Below, piece after piece: positions 62,143 through 64,000 of a DNA stretch of 64,000 nucleotides. Each line of letters begins with the position of its first letter. Position 1 is the first letter of the stretch. The stretch is taken from NCBI RefSeq assembly GCF_900116605.1, contig NZ_FPBC01000010.1:115109-179108 (forward strand), in the 5' to 3' direction. The notes beneath the pieces are model-generated. The model made no database searches. It worked only from the letters and a program-made list of their open reading frames with translations, and had not been told where the DNA came from. The position numbers and the translations under genes are program-made. The DNA is from Pseudomonas marincola. Lineage in GTDB: Bacteria; Pseudomonadota; Gammaproteobacteria; Pseudomonadales; Pseudomonadaceae.

Positions 62143-62158
62143 TGCTCAGTATTGAGCA
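62143..62158. promoter_or_regulatory. Candidate operator of the antitoxin gene
   Basis: TGCTCA-GTAT-TGAGCA is a perfect inverted repeat 30 bases before the antitoxin start. Phd/YefM-type antitoxins usually bind inverted repeats in their own promoter, so this is a plausible autoregulatory site. Confidence 0.5.
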
Positions 62159-62188
62159 CATCTAATAAATGGGGGCTGAGCCATAATC

Positions 62189-62434
62189 ATGCAAAGCGAA
62201 TTAGCCGACATTGCCGTGAGCGTGTCTGATTTGAAGATAAACCCCACCGCCGTTATGGCTGGAGCCAAAGGCGCGCCCGTTGCGTTGCTGAACCATAACC
62301 GCGTCATGGGTTACATGGTGCCGCCTGAGTTGTTCGAGGCCATGCTTGAGCGCCTAGACGATATGGACTTAGCACAACTGATACAGCAACGGGCTGGTGA
62401 GGTATCTGCGCCAGTCTCACAAGATGACCTATAG
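62189..62434 (+). CDS. Phd/YefM-family antitoxin
   Basis: Antitoxin of 81 residues: AVSVSDLKINPTAVMAGAKG and VALLNHNRVMGYMVPPELFE are typical of the Phd/YefM DNA-binding part; an acidic tail follows (LDDMDLAQLIQQRAGEV). It would bind its own promoter and neutralise a RelE-type toxin. The toxin frame starts 11 bases before its stop (62424) but is broken, so the antitoxin is now an orphan. Confidence 0.85.
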   Translation: MQSELADIAVSVSDLKINPTAVMAGAKGAPVALLNHNRVMGYMVPPELFEAMLERLDDMDLAQLIQQRAGEVSAPVSQDDL

Positions 62435-62680
62435 CCTTGAGTTTCTGCCTTCCGTATTGAAGGAATGGCCTCAAGCGCCAGTAACCACTCTGGTAACCAC
62501 CAAAAGTAACCACCCGCTGCCGGTTTCCACTCGCAGGTTTCCACTTAGGTTTCCACGGTATTGCAGTGTTTTCACTGGAATGTAAATTACCGGCTACGAC
62601 CTCGTACCGCCTCGTACCTCGTACCCTCACGCACCCACGACAGCGGCAAGGTGACGACCGCAAAAGCGAAAAGGTACTCC
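62424..62680 (+). pseudogene. Remnant of a RelE-family toxin
   Basis: The first 15 residues (MTYSLEFLPSVLKEW) match the start of RelE/ParE toxins and overlap the antitoxin gene, as in intact modules. The frame then changes into unrelated sequence containing the TAACCACC repeat and ends at 62585. A stretch encoding CKLPATTSYRLV in another frame (about 62578-62620) resembles the family's later KIKLRSAGYRLV, suggesting an internal deletion and shift. The toxin is not functional. The end coordinate is approximate. Confidence 0.65.
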
Positions 62681-63032
62681 CGGCCATACCCCCATTGCGG
62701 GTAATTCGAGGCCCGACGCCAGACTATGTACGGGCCAATTCTGCGCCGTGCGGTTCCGGTTCCTGATCTGCCTGCAAACCAGCACCTGCTAGGCCCAGCC
62801 AATGACCCGAACAGGAAGCGGGAGGGCGCGGGTTAAAGCCTAGGCCGTCCAATGCTCGAACGATTGGGGGAACCGCTCACGCATTAATCGCAACAATGTT
62901 TGATGTGCCTGTAAGGGGGGGGGTGGGTCAAAAGTCTACGGTTTTGCCGTGCTCGAACGAATGGGGGAACCTCTTTTACGCGTCTCCAAAATTCGTGTTT
63001 TGGTGGCGGCTAGACAGGGCAACTTTCAAAAA
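62586..63032. other. Island right end, non-coding with short repeats
   Basis: No supported gene. CCTCGTAC occurs three times at 62600-62624. A 22-base motif TGCTCGAACGATTGGGGGAA (62853-62874) recurs with a one-base change at 62950-62971, with a run of nine G between them (62915-62923). Confidence 0.6.
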
Positions 63033-63054
63033 GTGAGTAGATTTGTGAGTAGAT
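63033..63054. promoter_or_regulatory. Integrase arm-type sites, right end
   Basis: Two direct GTGAGTAGAT copies (63033-63042 and 63045-63054) separated by TT, identical to the pair at 53804-53825. In the excised circle these would flank the att core on both sides, as in tyrosine-integrase attP sites. Confidence 0.7.
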
Positions 63055-63102
63055 TTTTTATCTGAAATCAAAAACACCAGTAAATACAATGCCTGTAGAC
63101 AA

Positions 63103-63147
63103 CGGTTCGGTTCCGTCTCTGGCACCACTAATTCATTTCAGGTGGTG
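63103..63147 (+). repeat. attR: degenerate copy of the tRNA-Phe end
   Basis: A 45-base copy of the tRNA-Phe T-arm, acceptor end and flank, with three differences from attL including a missing G in CTCTGGGCACC. It marks the right border of the island. Confidence 0.9.
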
Positions 63148-63171
63148 ACAGCATCATCTGAAATACGAAAA

Positions 63172-63192
63172 CCCGCCTAGTGCGGGTTTTTT
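63172..63192 (+). terminator. Displaced tRNA-Phe terminator
   Basis: CCCGC-CTAGT-GCGGG followed by a T-run, identical to the hairpin after the intact tRNA. This is probably the original terminator, moved 9.4 kb away by the insertion. Confidence 0.75.
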
Positions 63193-63530
63193 ATTGCCTG
63201 CGATAAAATCTCCTTCCGGCTGCCTTCCCCATCTGGCTGATCACAGCTCAAATTACTGCCTCTGCGCGCTGATCCACTGCGGCACAGCAAAGCTTCAATC
63301 CTTCACATACCCACCAGCGCTACGACCGCTCTTGCATTGCCGAGAAGGTACGATGTGTTAACTTCGGTCTCGCCGCAAGCAGCTAAAGACACCCAAGTCA
63401 GTCGCCTCAAGCCCTTAACACCAGCTTGACCCGAGCATTACTCAACTATCCTGTTTATCAGTTGCAGACGGCCTAAATTGTCAGCTTTCTCAAGGGCAGA
63501 CAGGCGACTCAATAATAAGATGGTAAATGC
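63193..63530. other. Intergenic gap of 338 bases
   Basis: Chromosomal sequence after attR; no gene seen. It should contain the promoter of the secreted protein that follows. Confidence 0.55.
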
Positions 63531-64000
63531 ATGACCGCGAAATACAGTGCATCTAAAGGCCTGCTCATAACTGCTCTGATGCTATCCACGCCGATGGTTT
63601 ATGCGGCCAAATGCAAAACCCCGGGCGGATTGGCTTATCTAGGCACCTCGGCTAACCAACAAAACTCTATTTGGGTCTCAGGTACAGGAAGCGGTACTTT
63701 CGCACTTGAGGCGCCGGGCAATACCGTAGTCGACACTTGGGACAAGAGTCAGCGCGGCCTGCACATCTCAATATCGCCTATCGTTTCACAAGGTAACGGC
63801 TTACCCCACACCCTGATCGACACGACGGGGGAGCCATGTGATATCGACACCGAGAACCAGAAGGGTGGAATTACGTTTCCGCCAATCGTGCAATTACCAC
63901 CTAAATTGCCACCAATTCTCAGACCGCCCAGCGGCCGCCCCTCCCTGCCCGGCCTTATGCCTTCTCGCCCTGGCACGCAGCCACCAGCCACCGGCATTAC
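63531..64000 (+). CDS. Secreted proline-rich protein, 3' end missing
   Basis: The frame is open from ATG 63531 to the end of the window (156 complete codons). A signal peptide (ASKGLLITALMLSTPMVYA, cleavage before AKCK) is followed by a Cys/Gly/Thr-rich region (GLAYLGTSANQQNSIWVSGT and GLPHTLIDTTGEPCD) and a Pro-rich linker (LPPKLPPILRPPSGRPSLPG). The layout could be the passenger start of an autotransporter or another surface protein, but no diagnostic domain lies inside the window. The ribosome site is weak. Confidence 0.65.
   Translation, partial: MTAKYSASKGLLITALMLSTPMVYAAKCKTPGGLAYLGTSANQQNSIWVSGTGSGTFALEAPGNTVVDTWDKSQRGLHISISPIVSQGNGLPHTLIDTTGEPCDIDTENQKGGITFPPIVQLPPKLPPILRPPSGRPSLPGLMPSRPGTQPPATGI

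Larger units (their letters stand above)
61629..62188. other. Island right arm, no certain gene (560 bases)
   Basis: No convincing coding sequence. Opposed frames at 61755-62069 (plus) and 61871-62161 (minus) overlap almost fully and lack ribosome sites and known motifs. The stretch contains a perfect palindrome at 61982-62010, a hairpin at 62090-62111 and an operator-like hairpin at 62143-62158. A 22-base repeat (TAACCACCAAAAGTAACCAC plus CC) at 61613-61634 recurs at 62494-62515. Confidence 0.55.
53665..63147. mobile_element. Integrative genomic island in tRNA-Phe (about 9.4 kb)
   Basis: It is bounded by the duplicated tRNA-Phe 3' end. The integrase gene lies next to attL and transcribes away from it. 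Contents in order: integrase, coiled-coil protein, AlpA-like regulator, HTH protein, C4-like RNA/Ash-like ORF, two small genes, Toprim primase, DUF927 helicase, iteron-bearing ORF, a conserved small gene, and a degraded right arm with an antitoxin. No capsid, tail, relaxase or mating genes are visible. It resembles P4-type satellites or other integrative replicons; the family assignment is an inference from the gene set. Confidence 0.88.

Noticed and set aside
61871..62161. A 96-codon minus-strand frame over the palindrome
   Set aside because: It overlaps an equally long plus-strand frame, lacks a ribosome site and contains no family motif, so I list the region as non-coding.

Overview
This window looks like a Pseudomonas (sensu lato) chromosome with one integrated mobile island. 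The evidence is the run of conserved neighbour genes: gshB-tonB-algH-ruvX-pyrR-pyrB-pyrC', pilU/pilT-yggS-proC-yggT-yggU, metX-metW-rdgB-hemW, thiS-thiG-trmB, rpoH/ftsX-ftsE-ftsY, secB-grxC-rhodanese-gpmI-envC-ctpA, hisB-hisH-hisA-hisF and asmA-mutY-yggX-tRNA-Phe. These match blocks known from P. aeruginosa and other pseudomonads. Codon use is GC-rich throughout the core. No species name can be fixed from the sequence alone.

Layout. 1-5810: end of gshB, a TonB-like protein of the kind linked to type IV pili, algH/ruvX and the pyrimidine cluster with a catalytically dead PyrC'. 6112-8265: a fused EgtB-EgtD gene for ergothioneine-type biosynthesis, unusual in this neighbourhood. 8332-11223: a TM2 protein and the retraction ATPases PilU and PilT on the minus strand. 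11287-20456: plus-strand housekeeping genes, including a dynamin-like GTPase, methionine genes and nucleotide-pool/radical-SAM genes. 20600-30292: mostly minus-strand genes (DUF1329, trmB, thiG, thiS, rpoH, ftsXEY). 30750-35248: an M16 peptidase pair, rsmD and a hydrolase. 35311-36017: four REPIN units repeated in tandem. 36148-42388: secB, glutaredoxin, rhodanese-like protein, gpmI, envC and ctpA. 42395-43632: a RAYT transposase (REP-associated, HUH type) surrounded by REP/REPIN elements. 43706-48626: two tandem periplasmic binding proteins and the histidine genes. 48749-53480: an FAD oxidoreductase, asmA, mutY and yggX.

53615-63147: tRNA-Phe is the integration site of an island of about 9.4 kb. 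It carries a P4-type tyrosine integrase, duplicated tRNA-end att sites and matching integrase arm-type repeats at both ends. Inside are an AlpA-like regulator, an HTH protein, a structured-RNA candidate of the C4/P4-CI kind in an Ash-like ORF, a Toprim primase, a DUF927 helicase (frameshifted as read), and an 11-copy iteron array of the 9-mer GTGGCAACA. The iterons lie inside an ORF that is ATGA-coupled on both sides. No capsid, tail or conjugation genes are seen, so the element looks like a satellite-like or self-replicating integrative island. Its right third is decayed, with an antitoxin whose RelE-type partner is broken.

The most interesting unit is the primase/DUF927 helicase plus iteron array, which together look like a compact replication module. 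Other points to follow are the EgtBD fusion, the tandem 200-bp REPIN array and the putative antisense immunity RNA. Chromosomal sequence resumes after 63192 with the start of a secreted, proline-rich protein that runs off the window.
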